From Streptomyces litmocidini (lineage in GTDB: Bacteria > Actinomycetota > Actinomycetes > Streptomycetales > Streptomycetaceae): a stretch of 64,000 nt of DNA. Shown here one piece after another: positions 1 to 8,899 of the stretch (position 1 is its first letter; every line of letters begins with the position of its first letter). Under the pieces are notes generated by a model, which was given only the letters and a program-made list of their open reading frames with translations, had not been told where the DNA came from and made no database searches. Location of the stretch: assembly GCF_014649755.1 (NCBI RefSeq), contig NZ_BMTQ01000009.1:186001-250000 (forward strand), given 5' to 3'. The translations under genes and the position numbers were made by a program.

Positions 1-449
1 GCCAGGAGCGGGAGGTAACAGGCCCGGAGCACGGTCTGCTGCAACGGGCTCACCACGAGGTTGTCGGGGGAGGCCGGGCCGATGCCCGCGTGCACCACGT
101 ACACGAACCAGCAGGAGAGGGCGGCGAGCCCGAAGGCCCCGGCCAGCGCGGCGAAGGTCGCGCCCCGGGCACCGACGGGACGTCCGCCGAGGAACGGCAG
201 CCGACGGGGGAACACCTCTCCCCACTCGCGGACCAGACCCAGCGTCAGGAGGGCGAGCAGCTCGGCGAGGACGGTGAGCCCGAGCTGGTAGGCGGCCAGG
301 CCGAGAGTCGGGTCGTCGACCCGGGCCACCGGTGCGCCGAACGTCAGGGCGACGCGCCAGAGGCCGGACGGCAGGACGACCAGCGGCACGGCATGGGCGG
401 CGATGGCGGCCCAACGGGGGACGCCCGGAAGGGCCTTGAGCTTCGTCAT
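1..449 (-). CDS. Integral membrane protein (5' part; runs off left edge)
   Basis: An open reading frame starts at the ATG at 449 on the minus strand (MTKLKALPGVPRWAAIAAHA) and stays open to the window edge, so only about 149 N-terminal residues are visible. They contain at least three hydrophobic stretches: a segment around residues 15-35 (AIAAHAVPLVVLPSGLWRVA), one around 52-72 rich in Leu/Ala, and one around 100-120 (FAALAGAFGLAALSCWFVYV). The pattern is that of a small multi-pass membrane protein of unknown function. No family motif is recognised. The gene is followed downstream (leftwards) by sequence outside the window. What it does cannot be told from this fragment. Confidence 0.6.
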   Translation of the reverse strand, partial: MTKLKALPGVPRWAAIAAHAVPLVVLPSGLWRVALTFGAPVARVDDPTLGLAAYQLGLTVLAELLALLTLGLVREWGEVFPRRLPFLGGRPVGARGATFAALAGAFGLAALSCWFVYVVHAGIGPASPDNLVVSPLQQTVLRACYLPLL

Positions 450-537
450 GCCGTCCACACTGCCGCCGGGCCGGGGGCCCCGGCGTCGTTCCGGCGACCA
501 CGTCGCCTCCCCCGCGCGGGGGAGGCGACGTCCTCCG

Positions 538-909
538 TCAGGCCTCCGCGACAGCCGCGACCCGGCGCTGGTGGACGCGCGGGTGCAGGGTCGCCAGGTC
601 GAGCAGCGGGGTCGCCACGCCGAGGGCGCGGGCCCGGGCGGCCAGGTCGCCGAAGAGGCGCTCGACCTCGCTCGGGCGGCCCGCCGCCGGACCGCGGTAG
701 AGCGACGGCACCATCGGCGAACCCGACGCGGACACCACGGCGAGCGTCGCCGCCCGCTCCTCCTCCGGTACGGGGTGCCCGGCCGCGGCGGCCCCGTCGG
801 GCGGCGCCGGGCCGAGGGCGGGGCCGCCCGGCACGTCGCACACGTCGCCGACCGTGCCGCGCATCAGGCTCGTCACCGCGCCGAACGTGGTGATGAACAC
901 CCACTTGTG
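538..909 (-). pseudogene. C-terminal fragment of 2-dehydropantoate 2-reductase (PanE/ApbA)
   Basis: The reading frame ending at 538 encodes KWVFITTFGAVTSLMRGTVG followed by a segment with ASGSPMVPSLYRG and a tail LLDLATLHPRVHQRR. This matches the C-terminal helical domain of ketopantoate reductases of the PanE/ApbA family. The N-terminal NADPH-binding Rossmann domain (GxGxxG) is missing. In the same frame the fragment is preceded immediately by a TAG at 912-910, which is the stop of a neighbouring regulator fragment. There is therefore no start codon or ribosome binding site for it. It is a truncated, almost certainly non-functional remnant joined to another gene fragment. Confidence 0.7.
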
Positions 910-1281
910 CTACACCGCCGTGAGGATGTCGCCCGGCACCGGCGCGACGGTCCCCGCACCCTCCAGGACCTTCCGGATCCGCTCCACGCGCGCGGAGACG
1001 CCGGTGCAGCGCCCGTCCGGGGCGAGCGGCGCCTCGTCCCGCGCGTGCAGGAAGGCGCGGCGCGGCCCGCCCTCCGCCGCGCGGAACTCCTCGTCCCGGA
1101 CGGTGAGCGCCCGGACGGCCGGAGCGCGACGCCCTTGGGCGTGAGCCCGCAGACCTCCCGGCGGCCCGTGCCCGCCCCGGGGCGGCGCGCCAGGACGCCC
1201 GCCTCGGTGAGGGCGGCGAGCCGGTCGGTGAGCACGGCCCGGGGAACGTCCAGATGCGCGACGAACCGTTTTCACGCGCGC
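910..1281 (-). pseudogene. Winged-helix (HxlR-like) regulator remnant, frameshifted
   Basis: Two frames together give a winged-helix protein. One frame gives RFVAHLDVPRAVLTDRLAAL, then EAGVLARRP and CGLTPKGVALRP, the recognition helix and wing of HxlR/MarR-type regulators. The sequence then changes frame near 1130 to continue AVRALTVRDEEFRAAEGG and ends VPGDILTAV-stop at 910. No single frame covers both halves and the first helices are missing, so this is a broken gene. The stop codon abuts the PanE remnant. An indel in the assembly could also explain the shift but not the missing N-terminus. Confidence 0.6.
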
Positions 1282-1309
1282 GAAAGGGACGACTAGGCTC
1301 TCGCTCACG

Positions 1310-2521
1310 ATGAACCAGCCCACGGAACCCAAGGCCGACAAGGCGGGAGTGCGCCGGCACAACCTGAGCCTCGTCCTGCGGACCGTCCACGAGGCCGGCG
1401 AGACGACCCGCGCGGCCGTCGCCGCCCGCGTCGGGCTCACCCGGCCCGCCGTCTCCTCCCTCGTCGAGCAGCTCCTCGACCTCGGCCTCCTCGTCGAGTC
1501 GGGCAAGACCTTCAGCGGGCAGGCGGGACGACCGGGCACCGTGCTCAAACCGGCCGACACCGGGCCCGCCGGCCTCGGCGTCGAGATCAACGTCGACTAC
1601 GTCACGGTCTGCGTCGTCGACCTGACCGGCACCGACCGCGTCCGCCGCACCGAGCACCTCGACAACCGGGACGCCGAAGCCGCCGAGGTCCTCGCCCGCG
1701 CCGCCCGCGTCGCGGCGGACGCCCTGGACGCCGCGGCCGAACGGCGCCTCGCCCCGGCCGGCGCCGGACTCGCCCTCCCCGGCCTCGTCTCCGGCGGGAC
1801 CGTCCGGCAGGCCCCCAACCTCGGCTGGAACGCGGTCCCCGCCGAGGCCCTCTTCGGCGAGGCGCTCGCCGCCCTGCGCCCCGACACCGCAGGCCTCCCC
1901 GTGGCCTCCGACAACGAGGCCAACATGGCGGCCCTCGCCGAGCTGTGGTTCGGCGCGCTCGGAGACCTCCGCACCTTCCTGCACCTGACGGGGGAGATCG
2001 GCGTCGGCGGCGCGATCGTCGTCCACGGCGAACTCCTGCGCGGCGCGCACGGCTTCGCCGGCGAGATCGGGCACCTCGTCGTCGACGCCGAGGGCCCGCG
2101 CTGCCGCTGCGGCTCACGCGGCTGCCTGGAGCAGTACGCGGGACAGACCGCCCTCCTCGCCGCTGCGGACGCCACCGACGTCCCGGACCTCGCCCGCCGC
2201 GCCGGGGCCGGGGAACCGCGCCCCCTCGCCGCCCTCGCCGACGCCGGCCGGATGCTCGGCCGCGCCGTGTCGGGGGCCGTCAACCTCCTCGACCCCGAGG
2301 CCGTCGTCCTGGGCGGCATCTACCCGCAGCTGATGCCCTGGCTGGCCCCCGCCGTCGCCGAGGAGCTCGCCACCCGGGTCGTCTCCGGCCTCTGGGACCC
2401 GGACGCGAACCGCCTCCGCCCGGCGTCCGCCACCACCGACGCGTCGCGCGGGGCGGCGGGCCTCGTCCTCCACGACGTCCTGTCCGACCCGCTGGCGTAC
2501 GGGAGGGTCCCGGGCGCCTGA
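1310..2521 (+). CDS. ROK-family transcriptional regulator / sugar kinase-like protein
   Basis: The 403-residue protein has an N-terminal winged helix (about residues 12-75, RRHNLSLVLRTVHEAGETTR ... LTRPAVSSLVEQLLDLGLL) followed by a ROK kinase-fold domain. The ROK zinc signature CxCGxxGCxE is seen as CRCGSRGCLEQY near residue 270, preceded by GIGG-like and GFAGEIGH motifs. Length and domain order match XylR/NagC-type repressors, which bind a sugar or sugar phosphate and release operator DNA. No sugar operon lies next to it, so its targets are probably elsewhere. The neighbouring genes on the left are remnants, so it stands alone. Confidence 0.85.
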   Translation: MNQPTEPKADKAGVRRHNLSLVLRTVHEAGETTRAAVAARVGLTRPAVSSLVEQLLDLGLLVESGKTFSGQAGRPGTVLKPADTGPAGLGVEINVDYVTVCVVDLTGTDRVRRTEHLDNRDAEAAEVLARAARVAADALDAAAERRLAPAGAGLALPGLVSGGTVRQAPNLGWNAVPAEALFGEALAALRPDTAGLPVASDNEANMAALAELWFGALGDLRTFLHLTGEIGVGGAIVVHGELLRGAHGFAGEIGHLVVDAEGPRCRCGSRGCLEQYAGQTALLAAADATDVPDLARRAGAGEPRPLAALADAGRMLGRAVSGAVNLLDPEAVVLGGIYPQLMPWLAPAVAEELATRVVSGLWDPDANRLRPASATTDASRGAAGLVLHDVLSDPLAYGRVPGA

Positions 2522-2755
2522 CCGCTGCGAGGAGCACGGGCCGACCTTCGTCATCGCCACCCGCGACAGCGCCACCGCCCCGCACGGGCACCCCGTGCCG
2601 CGCAGACGGGCCGGCGGACCGACGTGCGGGCCGAAGGGAGGGGACCGGCGCCGCCCGGCCCCGGGAGGAACCGGCGGGCGCCGCGGGGCGGGCGGGTGCC
2701 GGGGGGCGTGCGGGGCCGCGGGTCCGCTGCTCGTACTCCCGGGCGCGGCCGGTCC

Positions 2756-2835
2756 GGTTCTGCGGCTCGGTCACGAGGTCCTCCCCGCCGTCGCCGGTTC
2801 TGCGGCTCGGTCACGAGGCCCTTCCCGCCGTCGCC
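2756..2835 (+). repeat. 40-bp tandem duplication (two copies)
   Basis: Two adjacent 40-bp units start at 2756 and 2796, each beginning GGTTCTGCGGCTCGGTCACG and ending CCGCCGTCGCC. They differ at only a few positions. The block lies in non-coding DNA, so it looks like a recent slippage or unequal-crossover duplication. Confidence 0.85.
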
Positions 2836-2918
2836 GAGGTGACGGGCCGTCGGATGGTCTTCACGTGCCATGGTCACGGCGGTGATGGTCACGGCGGTGA
2901 AGGTCCGGAACGCCGCGC

Positions 2919-2962
2919 CGGACGTCCGGAACGGCCGGGCCGGACGTCCGGAACGGCCGGGC
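2919..2962 (+). repeat. 22-bp exact tandem repeat (two copies)
   Basis: The unit at 2919-2940, which contains the palindrome CGGACGTCCG, is repeated exactly at 2941-2962. It lies 65-110 bp upstream of the WGR gene and could affect its expression, but no known operator is recognised. Confidence 0.8.
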
Positions 2963-3027
2963 CTTCGGCCCCTGGGCCGCGGCTCCGCGACGGCCCGTTG
3001 TCAGTGGTGGCCCCTACCGTTCTCACC

Positions 3028-4461
3028 ATGACGACGACCTATCTGGAGCTGTCGCAGGACGGCGGCGGTGCCCACAAGTTCTACGAAGTGACCGTCGAGG
3101 ACCTCGCGGTGTCGGTCCGCTACGGCAGGATCGGCTCGGACGGGCAGACCCAGCGCTCCACGTTCCCGACGGCTGCGAAGGCGCAGGCCGCGGCGGCGAA
3201 GAAGATCGGCGAGAAGGTCCGCAAGGGCTACGCCCCGGCCGTCCGGGGACAGCGCGCCGCGCGCCCCGTGACGCGCCGCGAGGTCACCTCCGCGCCCTCC
3301 ACCGCGCGGGCCGTCGCCCCCGTCCTCTGGCGCTTCCGCACCGGATCGGCCGCCTTCGGCATCCACGTCGACGAGGAGCGCTGCTGGGTGGGCAACCAGG
3401 CGGGCGACGTCTTCACGCTCGACCGCGGCGGCGAGGTGCAGGCCCGTTTCAGCCTGCCGGACGGCGTCAAGTGCCTGGTCGCCGACGACTTCTGGATCTA
3501 CGCGGGCTGCGACGACGGCAAGGTGTACGACCTCTCGTCCAAGCTGCCCTTCGCCGCCTACGACATCGCCACCGACGTCGACATCTTCTGGCTCGACATC
3601 CACGAGGGCGTCCTGCACGTCGCCGACCGCTCCGGACGGCTCACCGTCATCGACCACGAGGACGAGCACCAGTGGGCGCGCGGCGGCCAGGGCGAGCACG
3701 CCTGGATGGTCCGCGCCGACGGCGACGCCGTCTACTACGGGGACACGCGGGGCGTCGCGGCCCATGCGCCGGACGGCGGCGGCGAGTTGTGGCACACGGC
3801 CACCGACGGCGCGGTCCTCTTCGGCTGGCAGGAGGACACCGCGGTCTACGCGGGCACGGGCCGCAAGAAGGTGCAGCGGCTCGCGAAGAAGGACGGGCGC
3901 GTGGAGGCGGTATACTCCTGCGACAGCCCCGTCTACTCCTGCGCCACCTCGCCCGGCGGCCGGTTCGTCTTCGCGGCCGACTCGGCCTCCTCCGTCTACT
4001 GCTTCGCGGAGGACGGCACCCGGCTGTGGAAGCTGGGCACGGGCGGCGGTTCGGCGCTCTCCATGCAGTACCGGGACGAGCGGCTCTACCTGGTGACGAC
4101 GGACGGTTCGCTGGTCTGCGTGGACGCGAGCGAGGCCGCGATCGAGGCCGCGCAGCGGGGCACGGTCCCGGTCGCGCGGGACATCAAGCTCGCCGCCGCG
4201 CTGCCGGTGTACGAGCCGGCCACGACCGTGACCGCCGTGACCGCCGTCAGCGACGCGCCGGCGGGCTCGGTGGTCGTGGAGTGCGTGAGCGAGGGGGGCA
4301 GGACCAGGGTGCGGGTCGTCTCGCAGGGGTACGAATCCGAGTGGAACGTGCAGTTCCCGCGGGCGATCCGCGAGCCCGGCGCGCGGTACGTGGTGGATGC
4401 CCTGCACCCGGCCGCGGGCGGTTTCTACCGTGTGCGCGGCGACATCCGGCGGCTCCTGTGA
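3028..4461 (+). CDS. WGR-domain protein with PQQ-like beta-propeller
   Basis: The ATG at 3028 gives 477 residues. The N-terminal 75 residues are a WGR domain: FYEVTVEDLAVSVRYGRIGS with the conserved YGRIG core followed by a Lys-rich helix. WGR domains bind nucleic acid or nucleotides in PARPs and bacterial MolR-like proteins. After a linker (about 80-115), residues 120-400 consist of repeated blades with W/Y-V-G-x2-x-G-x-V patterns (CWVGNQAGDVFTLDRGG, IYAGCDDGKVYDL, VYYGDTRG, VYAGTGRKKVQRL, FAADSASSVYCF), a PQQ-like propeller. The protein has no signal peptide, so it is probably cytoplasmic. A longer in-frame extension from 1945 is a shadow of the ROK gene. The stop overlaps the GTG of the next gene, so the two are coupled. 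Confidence 0.8.
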   Translation: MTTTYLELSQDGGGAHKFYEVTVEDLAVSVRYGRIGSDGQTQRSTFPTAAKAQAAAAKKIGEKVRKGYAPAVRGQRAARPVTRREVTSAPSTARAVAPVLWRFRTGSAAFGIHVDEERCWVGNQAGDVFTLDRGGEVQARFSLPDGVKCLVADDFWIYAGCDDGKVYDLSSKLPFAAYDIATDVDIFWLDIHEGVLHVADRSGRLTVIDHEDEHQWARGGQGEHAWMVRADGDAVYYGDTRGVAAHAPDGGGELWHTATDGAVLFGWQEDTAVYAGTGRKKVQRLAKKDGRVEAVYSCDSPVYSCATSPGGRFVFAADSASSVYCFAEDGTRLWKLGTGGGSALSMQYRDERLYLVTTDGSLVCVDASEAAIEAAQRGTVPVARDIKLAAALPVYEPATTVTAVTAVSDAPAGSVVVECVSEGGRTRVRVVSQGYESEWNVQFPRAIREPGARYVVDALHPAAGGFYRVRGDIRRLL

Positions 4462-4940
4462 CCACCGGCGGAGGGGGCGGCTCGGGCGTGTTCGAGGCGG
4501 CCACGGGCGACGGGCCGCCGCTTCCCCCGACCGGGGCCGAGCAGCGCTCCCGGGAGATCCGCGCGGCCGTCGACGGACTGCTCCAGATCAGACGGCTGAC
4601 CCTGCGCCAGGGCGGCGACCCCACCACCGTGCCCGCGGACTGGGAGCGCCGGCGGCCGGTCCGCGCGGTGGCCCTCGCCCTGGAGTCCGGCGGGATCACG
4701 CCCTCGGCCGTGGACGCCACCGGGGCCCGCCTCTCCACCGGATACCGCGTCAGGGCGGGGGAGCGGCCCGGCACGGCGGTGGTGGAGTGGCTGGGTCCGC
4801 CGGGGGCGGGCGCCGCCCGGGAGGAGGCGGAGGCCCTGGGCGGTTGCGTGCCGGTCCTGGCGCGGCTCGGCTGGGAGGCGCTCCTCTACAAGGGGCCGCG
4901 CGGCCGGCGCTTCCTGGAGGTGGAGCCCGTGGCCCGGTGA
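4458..4940 (+). CDS. Hypothetical protein coupled to the WGR protein
   Basis: The GTG at 4458 overlaps the preceding stop (GTGA), which gives a 160-residue protein. It begins with a Gly-rich stretch, then an acidic/basic helical region (EQRSREIRAAVDGLLQIRRL) and a C-terminal domain with YRVRAGERPGTAVVEWLGP and LYKGPRGRRFLEVEPVAR. I do not recognise a family. Translational coupling suggests that it works with the WGR/propeller protein. Confidence 0.65.
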   Translation: MTTGGGGGSGVFEAATGDGPPLPPTGAEQRSREIRAAVDGLLQIRRLTLRQGGDPTTVPADWERRRPVRAVALALESGGITPSAVDATGARLSTGYRVRAGERPGTAVVEWLGPPGAGAAREEAEALGGCVPVLARLGWEALLYKGPRGRRFLEVEPVAR

Positions 4941-4950
4941 GCCCCGGCCG

Positions 4951-5373
4951 TCAGGCGATCGAGGCGGAGACGATCGCCGAGACCGCGATGTTGCAGGAGG
5001 CCGTCACCCAGACCGCCGGGTGCGGCTCGGGGTCGACGAGCGTGGCGCCGAGCTTCCCCGGGGTGACCAGGTCGACGACGAGGAAGGCGACCGCCATCAT
5101 CACCAGGCCGAGGAGGCCGAACGCGGCGGTGGAGACGAGCCCCTTGCCGAAGTGGTCGTACGTCGTCCAGATCGAGGTGAAGACGATGCCGCCGATCCCG
5201 AGGAGCGCCGAGCTCAACAGGACCGCGGCGTTGCGGTTGCGGTCCTCCCAGATCTGACGCCCGAGCTTTCCGGGGGTCAGCAGGTCCACGAGCACGATGC
5301 CGAGGATCAGCAGGACCACGCCGAGGGCGCCGTAGGCGCCGGCCCGGCCGAGACCGTTGACGATGTCGCTCAT
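4951..5373 (-). CDS. DUF350-family membrane protein
   Basis: The protein has 140 residues and four predicted membrane segments arranged as two repeats, each ending in the conserved DLxTPGKLG motif (VDLLTPGKLGRQIWEDRNRN and VDLVTPGKLGATL). This internal duplication is diagnostic of the DUF350 family, whose function is unknown. It is convergent with the WGR operon, with only 10 bp between the stop codons. Confidence 0.85.
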   Translation of the reverse strand: MSDIVNGLGRAGAYGALGVVLLILGIVLVDLLTPGKLGRQIWEDRNRNAAVLLSSALLGIGGIVFTSIWTTYDHFGKGLVSTAAFGLLGLVMMAVAFLVVDLVTPGKLGATLVDPEPHPAVWVTASCNIAVSAIVSASIA

Positions 5374-5548
5374 GAAGTGCCGGCTCCGAAGGTCGCGATC
5401 GCGGGGGATCGGTGGTCAAGGACCGGCAAAATGTAGCGCACGGGTCGAGCGGGGCCTGTCGTGGGTGTCGGCGGCGGAGAAGGCCGAGGAGGGGGGGGCC
5501 GTTCACGTCCGAAGGACGGGTCGGTCTCCGCCGTGACGCCGCGTCCGC

Positions 5549-5992
5549 CGCACCGGGCACCTCGACGCCCTGCGCGCCCACCCGGAACTGCTCCCCGAAG
5601 CCGTCGAGGAACTCCTCCGCCACACCACCCCCCACCACACCGCCATCCGGCGCTTCCCGACCAGGGACGTCGAGATCGGAGGCACCGTGGTGCCGGCCGG
5701 GGACACCGTGCTGCTGTGTCCGGCATCCGCCCACCGCGACCCCTCGCGCCATCCCGACCCCGACCGGTTCGACATCGGGCGACGGGACAAGGCGCACCTC
5801 GCGCTCGGTCACGGACTGCACCACTGCCTCGGCGCCCCCCTGGCCCGCCTGCAGATCCGCGTCGCACTGGACGTGATCATCCGTACCTTCCCGACGCTCG
5901 CCCTCTCCCTGCCCGCGGAGAAGCTCCCCTGGAGACGGACCTTCCGGTCACACGCGCTCAAGCGGCTCTCCGTCACCCTGGGAACCCGTTGA
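5549..5992 (+). pseudogene. Cytochrome P450 C-terminal fragment
   Basis: The frame encodes the last third of a P450: a K-helix ExxR-like region (AVEELLRHTTPHHTAIRRF), IGGTVVPAGDTVLL, HRDPSRHPDPDRFDIGR and the heme-binding loop LGHGLHHCLGAPLARLQ with its cysteine ligand, ending at 5992. The oxygen-binding I helix and everything before it are missing, and the frame upstream of about 5549 does not continue as P450. It is a truncated remnant, probably left by deletion between 5400 and 5550. Confidence 0.8.
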
Positions 5993-6014
5993 GGCGGGAA
6001 CCCGCCTGGCCGGG

Positions 6015-6635
6015 TCAGGGCCTGTCCGGCAGGAGGTGTCTCGCGCGGGAGCGCACCTGGAAGGCCGTGACGACCTCGACCGTGCCGACGGCGATGAGCC
6101 AGATGCCGCCGAGGAGCGTGAGCACCGCCGCCGACTCCAGCGGGGACACGATCAGCACGATCCCGGCGAGCGCGCTGACGATGCCGAGGAAGACCTGCCA
6201 GCCGCGCGCCGGGATCGCGGGGTCGGAGGCCGCCGCCACGCTCTGGGTGATGCCGCGGAACAGCCAGCCGATCCCGATCCAGAGCGCGAGCAGCAGGATC
6301 GACTGCAGCGCGTCCCGGAAGCAGAACAGGCCGAGCAGGATCGGCAGCGCGCCGCTGATGAAGGCCATGACCCGAAGCGCCGTGGTGGTGTGCGTGCCGA
6401 AGGCGGCCACCAGCTGCATCACCCCGCTGAACAGCAGGTACAGGCCGAAGAGCACCCCCGCCGCCACGAGGGAGGCGCCTGGCCGGACGAGCACCAGGAC
6501 GCCGCCGAGGACCACCGCGACGAGCCCGGCGGCGAGCAGCGCCTGCCAGGCGGCGCCCGCCAGCATTCCCAGCGGCCCCGGCGGGACCTCGTGCCGCGAC
6601 GAAGGGTCGTGGGGGCGGTCGTGAGTCTGTGTCAT
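6015..6635 (-). CDS. HdeD/DUF308-family membrane protein
   Basis: The ATG at 6635 has an AGGACAGG ribosome binding site about 11 bases upstream and is preferred to the in-frame TTG at 6644. The 206-residue product has six hydrophobic helices in the paired pattern of HdeD proteins (LLAAGLVAVVLGGVLVLVRP, LFGLYLLFSGVMQLVAAF, LLGLFCFRDALQSILLLALW, LGIVSALAGIVLIVSP). HdeD is linked to acid resistance in enterics. In actinomycetes these proteins are uncharacterised. A second, diverged family member lies at 44328-44966. Confidence 0.8.
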   Translation of the reverse strand: MTQTHDRPHDPSSRHEVPPGPLGMLAGAAWQALLAAGLVAVVLGGVLVLVRPGASLVAAGVLFGLYLLFSGVMQLVAAFGTHTTTALRVMAFISGALPILLGLFCFRDALQSILLLALWIGIGWLFRGITQSVAAASDPAIPARGWQVFLGIVSALAGIVLIVSPLESAAVLTLLGGIWLIAVGTVEVVTAFQVRSRARHLLPDRP

Positions 6636-6672
6636 GGGACTCAACCTGTCCTTTCGTTGTGGGCGGGGACGG

Positions 6673-8048
6673 TCAGAGCGGAGTGGCGTAGGAGCTCAGG
6701 AACAGGGCCTCGGCCAGCGCCATGTCCTCGATCTCGGAAGGGTCCACGCTCTCGTTCGGGGCGTGGATGAGGCAGCCCGGCTCCTCGACGCCGACGAGGA
6801 CGATCTCCGCCGCCGGGAACTGCGCGGCGAGCACGTTGCACAGCGGGATCGAGCCGCCCTGCCCCGACTGGACCATGTCCTTCCCGTACGCCTCGCGGAG
6901 CGCCGCCCCAGGGTCCGGTAGGCGGGGCCGTCGGTGCGCGCCCGGAAGGGCTGTCCCGCGCTCTCCGCCTCCACCTCCACCCGGGCGCCCCACGGGGCGG
7001 CCGGGGCCAGATGGTCCGTCAGGGCGCGCAGGGCGTCCTCCGCGTCGATCCCCGGCGGCACCCGCAGGCTGACCCTGGCCCGCGCCTTCGCCTGGATCGC
7101 GGCCGATGAGCCCACCACCGGCGGGCAGTCGATGCCGAGGACGGTGACGGCGGGCCGGGCCCACAGTCCGTCGGCGACCGAGCCCGTGCCCACGAGGGAC
7201 ACCCCCGTCCCGTACGCCCGCATCGGTACGGAACTGCTCGGCCGGGTAGTCCACCCCGTCCCGGACGCCCTCGCCGGGCAGCCCCTTGACCGTCGTGTTG
7301 CCGTGCTCGTCGCGGAGGCTGTCGAGGATCCGCACGAGCGCGGCGAGGGCGTCGGGTGCCGGGCCGCCGAACATGCCGGAGTGCATCTCGCCCCTGAGGG
7401 TGGAGACGGTCACGACGACGTTGGCGAGGCCGCGCAGCGAGGTGGTGGCGGTGGGCAGGCCGAGCGCGAAGTTTCCGGTGTCGCAGACCAACAGGGCGTC
7501 GGCGGCGAACAGTTCGGGCCGCAGCGGCACGAGCTGTTCCAGACCGCCCGTCCCCTGCTCCTCCGAACCCTCCGCCACGAACTTGACGTTCACCGGGAAG
7601 CCCCGGCCCTCGGGCCCGCCGAGGGCGCGCAGTGCCGTCAGGTGCATCACGATGTTGCCCTTGCAGTCGGCGGCGTCGCGCCCGTACCAGCGTCCGTCGC
7701 GCTCCGTGAGCTCGAACGGCGGGGTCCGCCACGCGGCGTCGTCGAGGGGCGGCTGCACGTCGTAGTGGCAGGAGAGCAGCACCGTCGGCGCCCCCTCGGG
7801 GCCGGCGCGTGCCCCACCACCGCGTCCGTGCCGTCCGGGGTCGTCACCCGGCGCATGTCCCGGAGCCCGGCCTCCGCGAAGGCCCGCACGAGGAAGTCGG
7901 CGGTCTTCGCGCACTCCTCGGGCGGAAACCGGCGCGGATCGGCGACGGAACGCATCGCCACCAGCGCGGTCAGGTCCTCCTTCGCCCGGGGCATCAACGC
8001 CCGTACCTTCTCCCGCAGGGCTGAGGCCTCGGTGGACTCGGCGGACAT
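6673..8048 (-). pseudogene. M20-family metallo-dipeptidase, broken by several frameshifts
   Basis: Read across three frames, the region encodes a complete M20/M28-type dipeptidase of about 450 residues. It starts MSAESTEASALREKVRALMP at 8048. It shifts frame near 7800, before the metal motifs LLSCHYDVQPP, GRDAADCKGN, FVAEGSEEQGT and CDTGNFAL, then shifts again near 7225 (MRAYGTGVSLVGTGS) and near 6905 (back to the frame of SGQGGSIPLCNVL and the C-terminal LIHAPNESVD). All zinc ligands and the catalytic Glu pair are still present. At least three indels separate the parts, so the gene is either decayed recently or affected by sequencing indels. Confidence 0.8.
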
Positions 8049-8218
8049 GCGTACCACTTCCCCTGGGGACGAAAGCCCACTCAGTCAAGCAACAGCGGTG
8101 AAGAGCCGCAAAACGTGACTCAAGTGGACCATTCCGAGGGGGCCCCGGAGGGCGGGGGAGGGGGATCGGGACGAGAGTGGAGGGCGTACGCGTCCGCCTC
8201 CCGCACCTGGAGAACCCC

Positions 8219-8818
8219 ATGGGCCACCCCAATCGACGCGATCTCGGACTGCTCGTGCTGAGAGTCGGCACCGGTGCCGTGCTCGCCGCGCACGGCACGC
8301 AGAAACTCCTCGGCTGGTTCGGGGGCGGCGGCCTCGAAGGCACCACCAAGGCGATGGAGGCCATGGGCTTCAACCCGGGCCGCGAGAGCGCGATCGCCGC
8401 CGGTCTCGGCGAGGCGGGCGGCGGCGTCCTCCTCGCGCTCGGCCTCGCCACCCCGGCCGCCGGCGCCGCCGCGGCGGGTGCCATGGCCGGAGCCGTCGCC
8501 GTCCACGCCCCCGCCGGCTTCTTCGCCCAGGGCGGAGGCTACGAGTACCCGGCCTTCCTCGGCTTCACGGCCGCCGGGATCGGCATCGCCGGCGCCGGAC
8601 GCTACTCCCTGGACCACGCCACCGGACACGTCCTCGACCGCCCCTGGGTGGTGGCCGCCGCCTTTCTCGGCACGGCGATCGCGGCCGCGGCCGTCGTCGG
8701 CCGCCGCGCGGTGGAACAGGCGTCCCCCGACACGGACCCAGGCGCGGATTCCGGCCCGGATTCAGGTCTGGACTCCGGCCCGGATTCGGGCCCGGAGCCG
8801 GGATCCGGGCAGGCGTAG
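8219..8818 (+). CDS. DoxX-family membrane protein
   Basis: The ATG at 8219 follows a GGAG ribosome binding site. The 199-residue protein has the DoxX signature: LRVGTGAVLAAHGTQKLLGW, then GGLEGTTKAMEAMG and AAGLGEAGGGVLLALGLATP, with four membrane segments. DoxX-like proteins are membrane partners of oxidoreductases or thiol-stress systems. The last 35 residues are a low-complexity tail of Asp-Ser-Gly-Pro repeats encoded by short direct repeats (about 8745-8800), which probably arose by slippage. Confidence 0.8.
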   Translation: MGHPNRRDLGLLVLRVGTGAVLAAHGTQKLLGWFGGGGLEGTTKAMEAMGFNPGRESAIAAGLGEAGGGVLLALGLATPAAGAAAAGAMAGAVAVHAPAGFFAQGGGYEYPAFLGFTAAGIGIAGAGRYSLDHATGHVLDRPWVVAAAFLGTAIAAAAVVGRRAVEQASPDTDPGADSGPDSGLDSGPDSGPEPGSGQA

Positions 8819-8899
8819 GGGCGTCCTCGGGGAGACCCGCACGCGTCCGCCGCGCGGGAGGGTTAGGCTCGCCGCAGAAGGAAGGGACGGGCGCCGCAC

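Larger units (their letters stand above)
2522..3027. other. Intergenic spacer with short tandem repeats
   Basis: About 500 bp separate the ROK gene from the WGR gene. Apart from the two tandem duplications listed separately, no convincing coding sequence is seen in it; frames present lack ribosome binding sites and have arginine/proline-rich shadow composition. Confidence 0.5.

Noticed and set aside
1945..3027. N-terminal extension of the WGR protein to 1945
   Set aside because: The extension is antiframe ROK sequence and spacer. The ATG at 3028 begins the WGR domain directly.
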